From an uncultured Aliiroseovarius sp. (GTDB lineage Bacteria > Pseudomonadota > Alphaproteobacteria > Rhodobacterales > Rhodobacteraceae), in assembly GCF_947497285.1 (NCBI RefSeq), contig NZ_CANMFT010000006.1, positions 173,583 through 237,582 on the forward strand: a stretch of 64,000 nt of DNA, written 5' to 3'. The notes under the pieces were generated by a model. That model searched no databases. It was not told the origin of the DNA and saw nothing but the letters and a program-made list of their open reading frames with translations. The position numbers were made by a program, and so were the translations under genes. Below, piece by piece: positions 29,883-39,320 of the stretch. The first letter of the stretch is position 1. Each line of letters begins with the position of its first letter.

Positions 29883-30616
29883 GCGTCAGATTTGTCCGTG
29901 GGTTTGGCGGCAGGCTTGGCGTCGCGTTTGGCTTTAGGTTTGGCGGCAGGCTTGGTCTTGGGTTTGGCCTTCGACGTGGCGGCGGTTGCTTTTGCGGCAG
30001 GCTTCTTGGCAGTCGGCTTCTTGGCCGCGGGCTTCTTCGCCGCAGGCGCCTTGGCTGCGGCCCGTTTGGCCGGAGCCGTTTTTTCTTCGGGTTTGCCAAC
30101 GGTCTTTTCGACCGGCCGCTTCGAAGGCTGACGCTTCACCTTCAGCATCTCGGCTTTTCTGGCAGCATCGGCGGCTTCTTTGGTCTGGCGTTCAGTGGCG
30201 GCTTTCGCGGTCGCCTCGTGGATCTTGCGGGCCGCATCAGCACGGGCGTCATCCAGCGCAGGCTTTTGCGGATCGTCCTGATCCTTGGCACCTGATTTGG
30301 TCGGCTCATCCGCTGCTTTCTGGTCGCGCAACGATTTCGCCGGATCCCATTTTTCAAAGCCGTCTGCAGCCTTGTTCAGAGCATCCAACCCCATCGCCTT
30401 GGACGAGGTGGCGGATTTGAACGTATCTGCAATATCCTTGGCACCGGATTCGTCCGCCGCTTCGTTCATCGCCTGGCTGAACTCGCGCCCCATCTGGCGC
30501 GCGCGCGCCGTAAAGCGGCCAAGCGTGCGGAACATGCCGGGCAAGTCTTTGGGACCAACCACGATCAGGGCAACCACCCCGATGACCAGAAGCTCGGAAA
30601 AGCCGATATCGAACAT
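29879..30616 (-). CDS. tatB: Sec-independent protein translocase TatB with long Lys/Ala/Pro-rich tail
   Basis: [47 protein letters not shown]-terminal [40 protein letters not shown] repeats. Confidence 0.93.
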   Translation of the reverse strand: MFDIGFSELLVIGVVALIVVGPKDLPGMFRTLGRFTARARQMGREFSQAMNEAADESGAKDIADTFKSATSSKAMGLDALNKAADGFEKWDPAKSLRDQKAADEPTKSGAKDQDDPQKPALDDARADAARKIHEATAKAATERQTKEAADAARKAEMLKVKRQPSKRPVEKTVGKPEEKTAPAKRAAAKAPAAKKPAAKKPTAKKPAAKATAATSKAKPKTKPAAKPKAKRDAKPAAKPTDKSDA

Positions 30617-30642
30617 GGGCAGCGCCCCCTAACGGTCGCGGC

Positions 30643-30858
30643 TTACGCCTTTTCGTTGTCAGTCTCGGGGGTCACGTCTTTGGCAACCTCAGAGGCTTGC
30701 TCTTCGATTTCCTTCTTGCCGTCGTCGACGCCTTTTTTGAAGGCTGTGATGCCTTTGCCCACTTCGCCCATCAGCGACGAGATCTTGCCGCGGCCGAACA
30801 GAACCAGCACGACGACAGCGATCAGCAGAAGGCCCGGAAGGCCGATATTGTTGAGCAT
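30643..30858 (-). CDS. tatA: Sec-independent protein translocase TatA
   Basis: [50 protein letters not shown]. Confidence 0.93.
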   Translation of the reverse strand: MLNNIGLPGLLLIAVVVLVLFGRGKISSLMGEVGKGITAFKKGVDDGKKEIEEQASEVAKDVTPETDNEKA

Positions 30859-31142
30859 GTTATTCTCCCTCATAGGAGGGGCGCATGGCCCGTCCTCTTG
30901 TATAACGCCCGAAACATTTATTGCTTCGCGCGGCAAGTTCAAAGCCCCAAAGCGAAAAACTGCACCGAAAAACATGAGAGAAATGCGCGCAGGGGCCTTG
31001 ATCGCGTCTGTGTCATGATAGAAATCGGTGGCTCGCGTGGCAAGGTGGCGCCACGTCGCGTCCGCTGGACAAGCGATTCTCAGCCCTAATCAGGCACGAT
31101 TTTCAGGCGCGGGGCGAACGGGTCGGGGCGGGGCGAGGCAGA

Positions 31143-32264
31143 TCAGCCTTGCGGCGCCTCTGGCCCCGGCTCCAACCGGTGCGGAAAGACGAAACAGCGA
31201 TCGCGTCGGATGGCGATCCACAGCGGCGTGCCTTGTTGCGGCAGGAAAACCGACGGCACCGAAGCGGTCAGAATGGTCCCACCATCCTCCATTCGGAAAT
31301 CAACAAGGCTTTCTTTGCCGATGAACCGCGCACGGTCCACCAACGCACGCGCCCAGACCCCGTGATCGGGGGTCGGGCTTGGACCTTTGCCGCCTCTGTC
31401 AAAGTCGATCTTCAAGTGTTGTGGGCGAATGACGATATCGACCCGCGTTCCGTCCGGCATGCCGGGGGCCAGAAATTGCCCGAACGCGGTATCCGTCAGC
31501 GCGCCGCGCACCTCTCCGGTGATGACGTTCACGTCGGAAAAGAACGCTGCTGCCTTCAGGTCTACTGGCGCGTTGTAAATGTTGTAGGGCGCGCCGCGTT
31601 GCACAACTTGCCCGTCGCGCATCAGCGCGATTTCGTCGGCCATGCGCATCGCTTCTTCGGGTTCATGGGTGACCAGAAGCACCGCCGCGCCCTCGTCTTT
31701 CAGAATGCCCAATGTTTCATCCCGAATACCGTCGCGCAGTCGGTTATCAAGGCCGGAAAACGGCTCGTCCATCAGCATGATCGACGGGCGCGGGGCCAGC
31801 GCGCGGGCCAGCGCCACGCGCTGTTGCTCGCCGCCGGACAGCTCGTGCGGAAAGCTGTCGATGAAGCGCGCCAGCCCGACCTTGTCGAGCAACGTCCGAA
31901 CCCGCAACCTTTTTTCGGTGCGCGAGCCCTTTAGCCCGAACGCCACGTTGTCGGCGACCGACAAGTGCGGGAACAGCGCGAAATCCTGAAACATCAACCC
32001 GATGTGACGCTTTTCCGGGGGGACGAACACGCCCGGACCGGCCACTTGCTGTCCGTCGATCCACACCTCGCCCGAGGTCTGGCGGTCCACACCCGCAATG
32101 ATGCGCAGTGTCGTGGATTTGCCGCAGCCCGACGGGCCAAGCAGCCCGGTGACCTGCCCTGCCTGCAACGATAGCGACACGCCACTGACCACTGGTCGCC
32201 CGCCGAACTCTCGCACGAGGTCGCGGATTTCAAGCCGGGCTTCGTTGATGCTGGTGCCGTCCAT
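31143..32264 (-). CDS. ABC transporter ATP-binding protein (CUT1/FbpC-like with C-terminal TOBE-like region)
   Basis: GLLGPSGCGKSTTLRIIAGVDRQTSGEVWIDG...HELSGGEQQRVALARALAPRPSIMLMDEPFSGLDNRLRD. Confidence 0.9.
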   Translation of the reverse strand: MDGTSINEARLEIRDLVREFGGRPVVSGVSLSLQAGQVTGLLGPSGCGKSTTLRIIAGVDRQTSGEVWIDGQQVAGPGVFVPPEKRHIGLMFQDFALFPHLSVADNVAFGLKGSRTEKRLRVRTLLDKVGLARFIDSFPHELSGGEQQRVALARALAPRPSIMLMDEPFSGLDNRLRDGIRDETLGILKDEGAAVLLVTHEPEEAMRMADEIALMRDGQVVQRGAPYNIYNAPVDLKAAAFFSDVNVITGEVRGALTDTAFGQFLAPGMPDGTRVDIVIRPQHLKIDFDRGGKGPSPTPDHGVWARALVDRARFIGKESLVDFRMEDGGTILTASVPSVFLPQQGTPLWIAIRRDRCFVFPHRLEPGPEAPQG

Positions 32265-32478
32265 GTTCGCGGGCTGATCCTTAGCTTAGTCCGCAGGCGC
32301 GGGTGGATACCCGATGAATTCCATCAGGCTTTTATGGGGCATATCAGCCCCCCTTTTGTCCCGCAAGCCCCTCACCCGATCCGCCGCCAACACGACGCGG
32401 CACCCGTCGCCCTTGTCGCTTTCGGCCTAGCATCGCGGCGCGAAACAGCGATGCTGTCCATATCGTCCGAGGGTTTGC

Positions 32479-33702
32479 ATGCGCTTTCTTATTACATTTG
32501 CACCGCTTCTATTATCCGTCGTCCTGCTGCAGCTTAGCTCGGGCGGGGTTGGTCCGCTGGACGCGTTGTCGGGGCTGAAGCTTGGCTTCACCAAGGCCGA
32601 GATCGGAATGCTGGGGTCGGCGCATTTCGTCGGCTTCTTTGTCGGCTGCTGGTGGGCGCCGCGCTTGATGGGCACAGTTGGTCACGCCCGCGCCTTTGCC
32701 GGGTTTACCGCGATGGGGGCCATTGGGCTGCTGGCGCATATGCTGTGGGTTGATCCTGTGCCGTGGGCCGTCATGCGCATCGCGACCGGGCTAAGCGTTG
32801 CTGGCGCCTATACGGTGATCGAGGCGTGGATGAACGCAAGTATCACGAACGAGACCCGAGGCCGCGCGATGGGCGGCTACCGGGCGGTCGATCTTGGCGG
32901 GTCGCTTGCCGCACAACTTCTGATCGGCGTTTTGGATCCTGCGCATTACGTGTCTTACAACGTGCTGGCCCTGACCTGCTGCGCGGCCATTCTGCCACTT
33001 GCCCTGACCCGCACGCCGCAACCCGTGACCCCCAGCACCCCGCGCCTGCGCCCCGCGCTTGCTTGGGTGCGATCGCCCCTGGCCGTCGCGGGCGTCATCG
33101 TCGCAGGCATCACATCGGCCGCATTTCGGATGGTCGGCCCGATCTATGGCCAAGAGGTCGGCCTTGCCACGGGACAACTCGCTTGGTTTCTGGCCAGCTT
33201 CGTTCTGGGCGGCGCGCTCGCCCAGCTTCCGGTGGGCTGGCTGGCCGACCGATATGACCGTCGCGCGGTGCTGATCGGTCTGTCGATTGCAGCGATCCTA
33301 AGCTGCAGCGTCACCGTTATGGCATCCAGCATGGGCCAAAGCGTGGCCTTCATTACCGCAGGGTTTTTCGGCTTCACCACCTTTCCGATCTTTTCGGTCT
33401 CCGCCGCCCACGCCAACGACTTTGCCACCAGCGAAGAACGGGTCGAACTGTCGGCCGCGCTGATGTTCTTTTACGCCGTCGGGGCCATCGCGTCGCCCTT
33501 GGTGGCCTCGGGTCTGATCGAACATTTCGGCCCCTCCGCCCTGTTCGCCTTCATCGCGGTCGGGCATCTGGGCTTGATCGTGTTCGGTCTGGCGCGAAGC
33601 CGGCAACGCCCGACGCGCACCATCCGCACGCCCTATACCTATACGCCGCGCACGTCGTTTTCGATGGGTCGATTGTTTGGCAAGCTGCGCGATCGCGACT
33701 AG
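32479..33702 (+). CDS. MFS transporter (YcaD-like)
   Basis: 12-TM pattern; GLKLGFTKAEIGMLGSAHFVGFFVGCWWAPRLM...AYTVIEAWMNASITNETRGRAMGGYRAV. Confidence 0.87.
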   Translation: MRFLITFAPLLLSVVLLQLSSGGVGPLDALSGLKLGFTKAEIGMLGSAHFVGFFVGCWWAPRLMGTVGHARAFAGFTAMGAIGLLAHMLWVDPVPWAVMRIATGLSVAGAYTVIEAWMNASITNETRGRAMGGYRAVDLGGSLAAQLLIGVLDPAHYVSYNVLALTCCAAILPLALTRTPQPVTPSTPRLRPALAWVRSPLAVAGVIVAGITSAAFRMVGPIYGQEVGLATGQLAWFLASFVLGGALAQLPVGWLADRYDRRAVLIGLSIAAILSCSVTVMASSMGQSVAFITAGFFGFTTFPIFSVSAAHANDFATSEERVELSAALMFFYAVGAIASPLVASGLIEHFGPSALFAFIAVGHLGLIVFGLARSRQRPTRTIRTPYTYTPRTSFSMGRLFGKLRDRD

Positions 33703-33806
33703 GCGACAGTGCTGCGACCTGCATGTGATCCGAAACTCTGGCATTGCAGATGGGCATCGCGTATACGGCCCAAAACCGAAAAACACCCCGCAGAACCGGA
33801 GCACAC

Positions 33807-35525
33807 ATGAACCGCGTCCTTATCACCTCGGCGATCCCTTACATCAACGGGATCAAGCACCTCGGCAATCTGGTCGGCTCGCAACTGCCTGCTGACCTTT
33901 ATGCGCGCTATAACCGTGGCCGGGGTCGCGAGGTCATGTTCATCTGCGCCACCGACGAACACGGCACGCCCGCCGAGTTGGCCGCCGCCAAGGCTGGCAA
34001 ACCGGTGGCCGAGTTCTGCGCCGAAATGCACGCGGTTCAGTCCGAGATAGCCGATGGTTTCCGCCTGTCGTTCGACAATTTCGGGCGCTCGTCATCGGAC
34101 AGAAACCACAAGCTGACCCAGCATTTCGCGGGCAAGCTGGCCGAGAATGGTCTGATCGAAGAAGTGTCGGAAAAGCAGGTCTATTCGCACGCCGATGGCC
34201 GCTTCCTGCCGGATCGTTATATCGAGGGCACCTGCCCCAATTGCGGCTATGACGGCGCGCGCGGCGACCAGTGTGAAAACTGCACCAAGCAGTTGGACCC
34301 GACCGACCTGATCGACCCCCGTTCAGCCATTTCCGGGTCGACCGACCTTGAGGTGCGCGAAACCAAGCACCTGTATCTGCGCCAGTCCAAGCTGAAGGAC
34401 AAGCTGGACGCGTGGATCGACACCAAAACGGATTGGCCGGTTCTGACCACGTCCATTGCCAAGAAATGGCTGCACGACGGGGACGGGCTGCAAGACCGGG
34501 GCATCACACGCGATCTGGACTGGGGCGTGCCGGTCAAGAAAGGCGACGTTGATTGGCCGGGCATGGAAGGCAAGGTCTTCTATGTCTGGTTCGACGCGCC
34601 CATCGAATATATCGCCGCCACCGCCGAGCTTGCCGACAAGCTGGGCGAGCCTGACGCGTTCTGGCACCGTTGGTGGCGCACTGACAAGGGCGCGGATGAC
34701 GTGCGGTATGTGCAATTCATGGGCAAGGACAACGTGCCCTTCCACACGCTCAGCTTCCCCGCGACCATCATGGGATCGGGCGAGCCGTGGAAGCTGGTCG
34801 ATTACATCAAGTCGTTCAACTACTTGAACTATGACGGCGGGCAATTCTCGACCTCCAAGGGACGCGGCGTGTTCATGGATCAGGCCCTGTCGATCCTGCC
34901 TGCGGATTACTGGCGCTGGTGGCTCTTGTCCCACGCACCCGAAAACTCGGACAGTGAGTTTACGTGGGAAAACTTTCAGGTCAGCGTGAACAAAGACCTG
35001 TCGGACGTGCTGGGCAACTTCGTCAGCCGCGTCACCAAGTTCTGCCGCTCGAAGTTCTCGGAAGCCGTGCCGGATGGTGGCACCTATGGCGATCTGGAAC
35101 ATGCGCTGATCGCGGACCTGACCGCCAAAACCCGCGCCTATGAAGGCCATATGGAAGCGATGGACGTGCGCAAAGCCGCGCAAGAACTGCGCGGTATCTG
35201 GGTCGCGGGCAACGAATACCTGCAAACGGCAGCCCCTTGGACGACCTTCAAGACCGACCCGGAACAGGCGGCGGCGCAGATCCGTTTGGCGCTAAACCTG
35301 ATCCCGTTTTATGCCGTGTTGTCGGCGCCCTTTATTCCCGATGCGGCGAACACGATGATGGCGGCGATGGGCGCAGACAACCACGGCTGGCCCGACGATG
35401 TGCCCGCCACCCTTGGCGCGCTGAAACCGGGTCACGCTTTCACGGTGCCCGACAATGTGTTTTCCAAAATCTCGGACGAGGATCGGGAAAGCTGGCAGGA
35501 ACGGTTTGCCGGCACGCGCGACTGA
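33807..35525 (+). CDS. metG: Methionine--tRNA ligase
   Basis: [35 protein letters not shown]...Zn knuckle [17 protein letters not shown]...[13 protein letters not shown] (KMSKS-like FSTSKGR). Confidence 0.96.
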   Translation: MNRVLITSAIPYINGIKHLGNLVGSQLPADLYARYNRGRGREVMFICATDEHGTPAELAAAKAGKPVAEFCAEMHAVQSEIADGFRLSFDNFGRSSSDRNHKLTQHFAGKLAENGLIEEVSEKQVYSHADGRFLPDRYIEGTCPNCGYDGARGDQCENCTKQLDPTDLIDPRSAISGSTDLEVRETKHLYLRQSKLKDKLDAWIDTKTDWPVLTTSIAKKWLHDGDGLQDRGITRDLDWGVPVKKGDVDWPGMEGKVFYVWFDAPIEYIAATAELADKLGEPDAFWHRWWRTDKGADDVRYVQFMGKDNVPFHTLSFPATIMGSGEPWKLVDYIKSFNYLNYDGGQFSTSKGRGVFMDQALSILPADYWRWWLLSHAPENSDSEFTWENFQVSVNKDLSDVLGNFVSRVTKFCRSKFSEAVPDGGTYGDLEHALIADLTAKTRAYEGHMEAMDVRKAAQELRGIWVAGNEYLQTAAPWTTFKTDPEQAAAQIRLALNLIPFYAVLSAPFIPDAANTMMAAMGADNHGWPDDVPATLGALKPGHAFTVPDNVFSKISDEDRESWQERFAGTRD

Positions 35526-35646
35526 TCGGCTCTGCAACACACTTTATATGGCGGGTGGGTGGCGTTTTCACACCACATCTGCCTTTTCCCTTTCCTTTCG
35601 GCTAAAACGGATTATCTTCAGGGAAAGACAACAATAACCGGATATT

Positions 35647-36153
35647 TTGGCCGGACACATGGGTAGCAAGGGCGGCAAGAAAGTGACCATCGCAAAGGGA
35701 AAGCAACGGCCTATTCGGCTTTCGCTCAGCGACAAGCGGTCTGTGCGCACGCAATTTGGCGCGCTGCCTTATCGGTTGCACGAAGGACGGGTCGAGGTTT
35801 TGCTGATCACAACCCGAGGCACCGGGCGTTGGATTATTCCGAAGGGCTGGCCGATGGATGGCGAAACCCCCGCAGGGGCGGCCGCGACCGAAGCCTTTGA
35901 AGAGGCTGGCGTCGAAGGCAAGCTGAGCCACAATGTCCTTGGTTTTTTTGCCTATGACAAAGGTCATGCGGGCGAACGGTTGCCCTGTGTGGTGGCCGTG
36001 TTTCCGCTGAAGGTGAAGAAGATACACAAATCCTATCCCGAAAAAGCCGAGCGGCGGCGCAGATGGGTCAGTGCGAAAAAGGCGGCTCAGATGGTATCCG
36101 AACCAGAGCTGCGGCGGATGATCAAAGACTTCGATCCAAAGACCCAGACCTAG
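35647..36153 (+). CDS. NUDIX hydrolase
   Basis: GRWIIPKGWPMDGETPAGAAATEAFEEAGVEGKL; Nudix box with T in place of the usual R. Confidence 0.87.
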   Translation: MAGHMGSKGGKKVTIAKGKQRPIRLSLSDKRSVRTQFGALPYRLHEGRVEVLLITTRGTGRWIIPKGWPMDGETPAGAAATEAFEEAGVEGKLSHNVLGFFAYDKGHAGERLPCVVAVFPLKVKKIHKSYPEKAERRRRWVSAKKAAQMVSEPELRRMIKDFDPKTQT

Positions 36154-36244
36154 CCACGACTGCAGGCGAATTGGCGTCGTGCGCCTTGCATGGGCTGGTC
36201 AGGATAGCCATATTTGAAAGACGAAGAGTTTTACGGGGCGCGAA

Positions 36245-36697
36245 ATGATCCGCTATGCGTTGAAATGTGATCAGAACCATGGCTTTGAAAGCTGGTTCCA
36301 GAACGCCGAAGCCTTTGACGGGCTTCGCGCGGCAGGACATATCAACTGCCCTGAATGCGGATCGGCGAATGTGGAAAAAAGCCTGATGGCCCCCAAGGTG
36401 CGTCCAGCACGCGCGGCACAAACGCAGCCGGTACCCGCCCAACAAAAACCCTCCGCGCCGATGGCGGCCCCCAATCCAGAGATCACAGCAGAGATTGCCA
36501 AACTGCGCGCCAAGGTCGAAGCCGAAAGCGAATATGTCGGCGGGTCTTTCGCGCAAGAGGCGCGCGCGATGCATTTGGGCGACGTGCCCGAACGCTCGAT
36601 CTATGGCGAGGCAAAGCTGGCCGACGCCAAGGAGCTGATCGAAGATGGTGTTCCCGTGATGCCCCTGCCCTTCACGCCCAGCCGCAAAGTCAACTAA
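36245..36697 (+). CDS. DUF1178 family protein
   Basis: MIRYALKCDQNHGFESWFQNAEAFDGLRAAGHINCPECGSANVEKSLMAPKV. Confidence 0.9.
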   Translation: MIRYALKCDQNHGFESWFQNAEAFDGLRAAGHINCPECGSANVEKSLMAPKVRPARAAQTQPVPAQQKPSAPMAAPNPEITAEIAKLRAKVEAESEYVGGSFAQEARAMHLGDVPERSIYGEAKLADAKELIEDGVPVMPLPFTPSRKVN

Positions 36698-36827
36698 GCA
36701 ACGGCGCCACGCACCTGACCTGCATGCACGCCGACGACAGTGTCGCACCCTTTGCAGCCTTGCTCTTTTGCCCCTCACGCCCTAAACACGCCCGGACACA
36801 AAAACACAGACGGGGTTCAGGGCTAAG

Positions 36828-38063
36828 ATGCCTATTCTGGTGATGAAATTCGGCGGCACCTCGGTCGCCACGCTGGACCGGATCCACCGGGCCTCGAAAC
36901 GGGTCGCACGTGAGGTGGCGAACGGCTATGACGTGATCGTCATCGTGTCGGCCATGTCGGGGCGCACCAACGAGCTGGTGGGCTGGGTCGAAGAAACCTC
37001 GCCGCTGTTTGACGCCCGCGAATATGACGCGGTGGTGAGCTCGGGCGAGAACGTGACCGCTGGCCTGATGGCGCTGCGCCTGCAGGAAATGGACGTCCCC
37101 GCACGCAGTTGGCAGGGCTGGCAAGTGCCGGTGCAAACCACCAGCGCCCATTCAACAGCGCGCATCGAAGACATTCCGCCGGCAAACATCAAAGCCAAGT
37201 TCAGCGAAGGCATGAAAGTGGCTGTGATCGCAGGCTTTCAGGGGATCAGCCCAGAGGGGCGCATCACCACGCTAGGACGCGGTGGGTCAGACACCACAGC
37301 CGTGGCCTTTGCGGCGGCCTTTGGCGCGGAGCGCTGCGATATCTATACCGATGTGGACGGCGTTTACACGACAGACCCGCGCATCTCGGACAAGGCCCGC
37401 AAGCTGGACCGCATCGCCTTCGAAGAGATGTTGGAGCTTGCCTCGCTGGGCGCAAAGGTTCTGCAAACCCGCTCGGTCGAGTTGGCGATGCGCTATAAGG
37501 TGAAGCTGCGCGTCTTGTCGAGCTTCGAAGAATATGACCCGGAAGCAGGCACGTTGGTCTGCGACGAGGAGGATATCATGGAAAGTAAAGTTGTTGCCGG
37601 TGTCGCCTATCAGCGCGACGAGGCCAAGATGACCCTGATTTCGGTGGCCGACCGCCCCGGCATCGCGTCCGCCATCTTCACCCCGCTGGCTGAGGCCGGC
37701 GTTAACGTGGACATGATCGTTCAGAACATCTCGGAAGAAGGTCGCACGGACATGACTTTCTCGTGCCCCGTTGATCAGGTGGCACGTGCGGAAAAAGCAA
37801 TGGCCGACGCGAAAGCGCGCGGTGACATCAATTTCCACGACATCGTGGCCGACAAGGACGTGGCCAAAATCTCGGTCGTTGGCATCGGGATGCGCAGCCA
37901 CACGGGCATTGCCGCCAAGATGTTCCAGGTGCTGTCAAACGAGGGCATCAACATCAAGGTCATCACCACCTCCGAAATCAAGATCTCGGTGCTGATCGAC
38001 CGCAAATATATGGAACTGGCCGTGCAGGCGCTGCACGACGCGTTCGAGTTGGAGAAAGCCTAA
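36828..38063 (+). CDS. lysC: Aspartate kinase
   Basis: MPILVMKFGGTSVATLDRI...TTLGRGGSDTTAVAFAAAFGAERCDIYTDVDGVYTTDPR; two ACT regions. Confidence 0.97.
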   Translation: MPILVMKFGGTSVATLDRIHRASKRVAREVANGYDVIVIVSAMSGRTNELVGWVEETSPLFDAREYDAVVSSGENVTAGLMALRLQEMDVPARSWQGWQVPVQTTSAHSTARIEDIPPANIKAKFSEGMKVAVIAGFQGISPEGRITTLGRGGSDTTAVAFAAAFGAERCDIYTDVDGVYTTDPRISDKARKLDRIAFEEMLELASLGAKVLQTRSVELAMRYKVKLRVLSSFEEYDPEAGTLVCDEEDIMESKVVAGVAYQRDEAKMTLISVADRPGIASAIFTPLAEAGVNVDMIVQNISEEGRTDMTFSCPVDQVARAEKAMADAKARGDINFHDIVADKDVAKISVVGIGMRSHTGIAAKMFQVLSNEGINIKVITTSEIKISVLIDRKYMELAVQALHDAFELEKA

Positions 38064-38091
38064 GCCGAACTGGCTTTAATGTGTATTGAGA

Positions 38092-38124
38092 GCGGTCTCG
38101 CCGAAGGGCGGGGCCGTTTTTTTT
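38092..38124 (+). terminator. Rho-independent terminator after lysC
   Basis: GCGGTCTCGCC-GAAG-GGCGGGGCCG-TTTTTTTT. Confidence 0.88.
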
Positions 38125-38235
38125 GGGCGGTTCAGACGCAAATTCACCTTCTGTGACGGAACCAAATCAGTATGGTCTTATCGCACTGGTCTCGCTTGTA
38201 ACCTTGTTCAAACCAAGCTTCGAGATCGCCGTGCA

Positions 38236-38916
38236 TTAACCACCCAAGCCCTTCTTAATCAAATCATATCCGACGCCCCCGGACAGGATCGTCATAATGC
38301 CCGCAGCCATACCGCCTGACCCCATGCTTATCAGCACGTCAATCGCAATCGTAGTGGTGCCTACTATCACATCGGTGGCCGCTGCCGCGAGAAACACTTC
38401 GGCTTCGCCTGCTGGGGCGTTTGGATCCACACCACCAAGAAAGCGTGCGTTACAAAAGCTTGATTCAACGTCACTTTCTATCAAAAGGTCCTTGTCAATG
38501 AATGGAGCTTCAAGTGGCATCGAAACGCGATCAAACAAGGCTTGCTCCACCAAAGCGATTGCAGCGTCCGTCGCGCCAGCTTTCCTAAACTCCGCAACCT
38601 CGAAAGCGACGAATTCTTCGATCCCCGTTTCTTGAATCACGTTGGGTTCGGGGTATTCCACCGTTTCGAACCAATTGGCCGTGTTTAGCAAAAGTTCGTC
38701 GGCTGCGACTTTGCGAACAAGACCACAGCCGACAGACGCAATGACAGAGACATCGGCATTGGATAGCTCGCCTTGCTTCCAGATTTCCGCAACAACGTTC
38801 AGATCAGATACATAGGCCTTGGCGTCGAACGCATCAGAAGAAAAATCCTGCGCGTGGACCTGGCCCGGAAAAACCCAGAGCAAAAGTGAAAATAAGGTGC
38901 TCGTAAACCTATGCAT
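38236..38916 (-). CDS. Hypothetical secreted protein with Gly-rich hydrophobic C-terminus
   Basis: Signal peptide MHRFTSTLFSLLLWVFPGQVHAQ; C-terminal IVGTTTIAIDVLISMGSGGMAAGIMTILSGGVGYDLIKKGLGG; no recognised family. Confidence 0.65.
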   Translation of the reverse strand: MHRFTSTLFSLLLWVFPGQVHAQDFSSDAFDAKAYVSDLNVVAEIWKQGELSNADVSVIASVGCGLVRKVAADELLLNTANWFETVEYPEPNVIQETGIEEFVAFEVAEFRKAGATDAAIALVEQALFDRVSMPLEAPFIDKDLLIESDVESSFCNARFLGGVDPNAPAGEAEVFLAAAATDVIVGTTTIAIDVLISMGSGGMAAGIMTILSGGVGYDLIKKGLGG

Positions 38917-39320
38917 GGCGATATTCCCCTCATGGACGACACAATCACCACTTTAGCATGAATATCTGACTGGCTCTATCACGCCTCAGAAGGGGAAAGG
39001 CTCGGACAAGTTAGATCCGGGTGCGGAACCTAAATCGTGGCAGCTCTAACCCTAGGCATGTTTGGTTTTTCCCATTGGCAGAGTATAAAATCCGCCTCAG
39101 CTCAGGCTTATGCTTTGACGCCACAACAGGCATGTTGCCCAAACACTTGGCACCTGCGCGACAAGTTGCCGTGCTGTACCCGTTTTTCGCCAATCAGGGG
39201 CAAGGAGCTTCTGGCAAAGGCCGCGCCTTCGCACTACGATAGGGATCGTCCAAGGGACTGGATGCGCCACCCAAATCGGGGTGGTGTGACTCCGTCCGCG
39301 GAAAACAGGGAACGGTAAGA

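Noticed and set aside
29789-30295. Gly/Arg/Phe-rich ORF opposite tatB
   Set aside because: Reverse complement of the KPAAK-repeat tail gives apparent low-complexity protein; not a separate gene.
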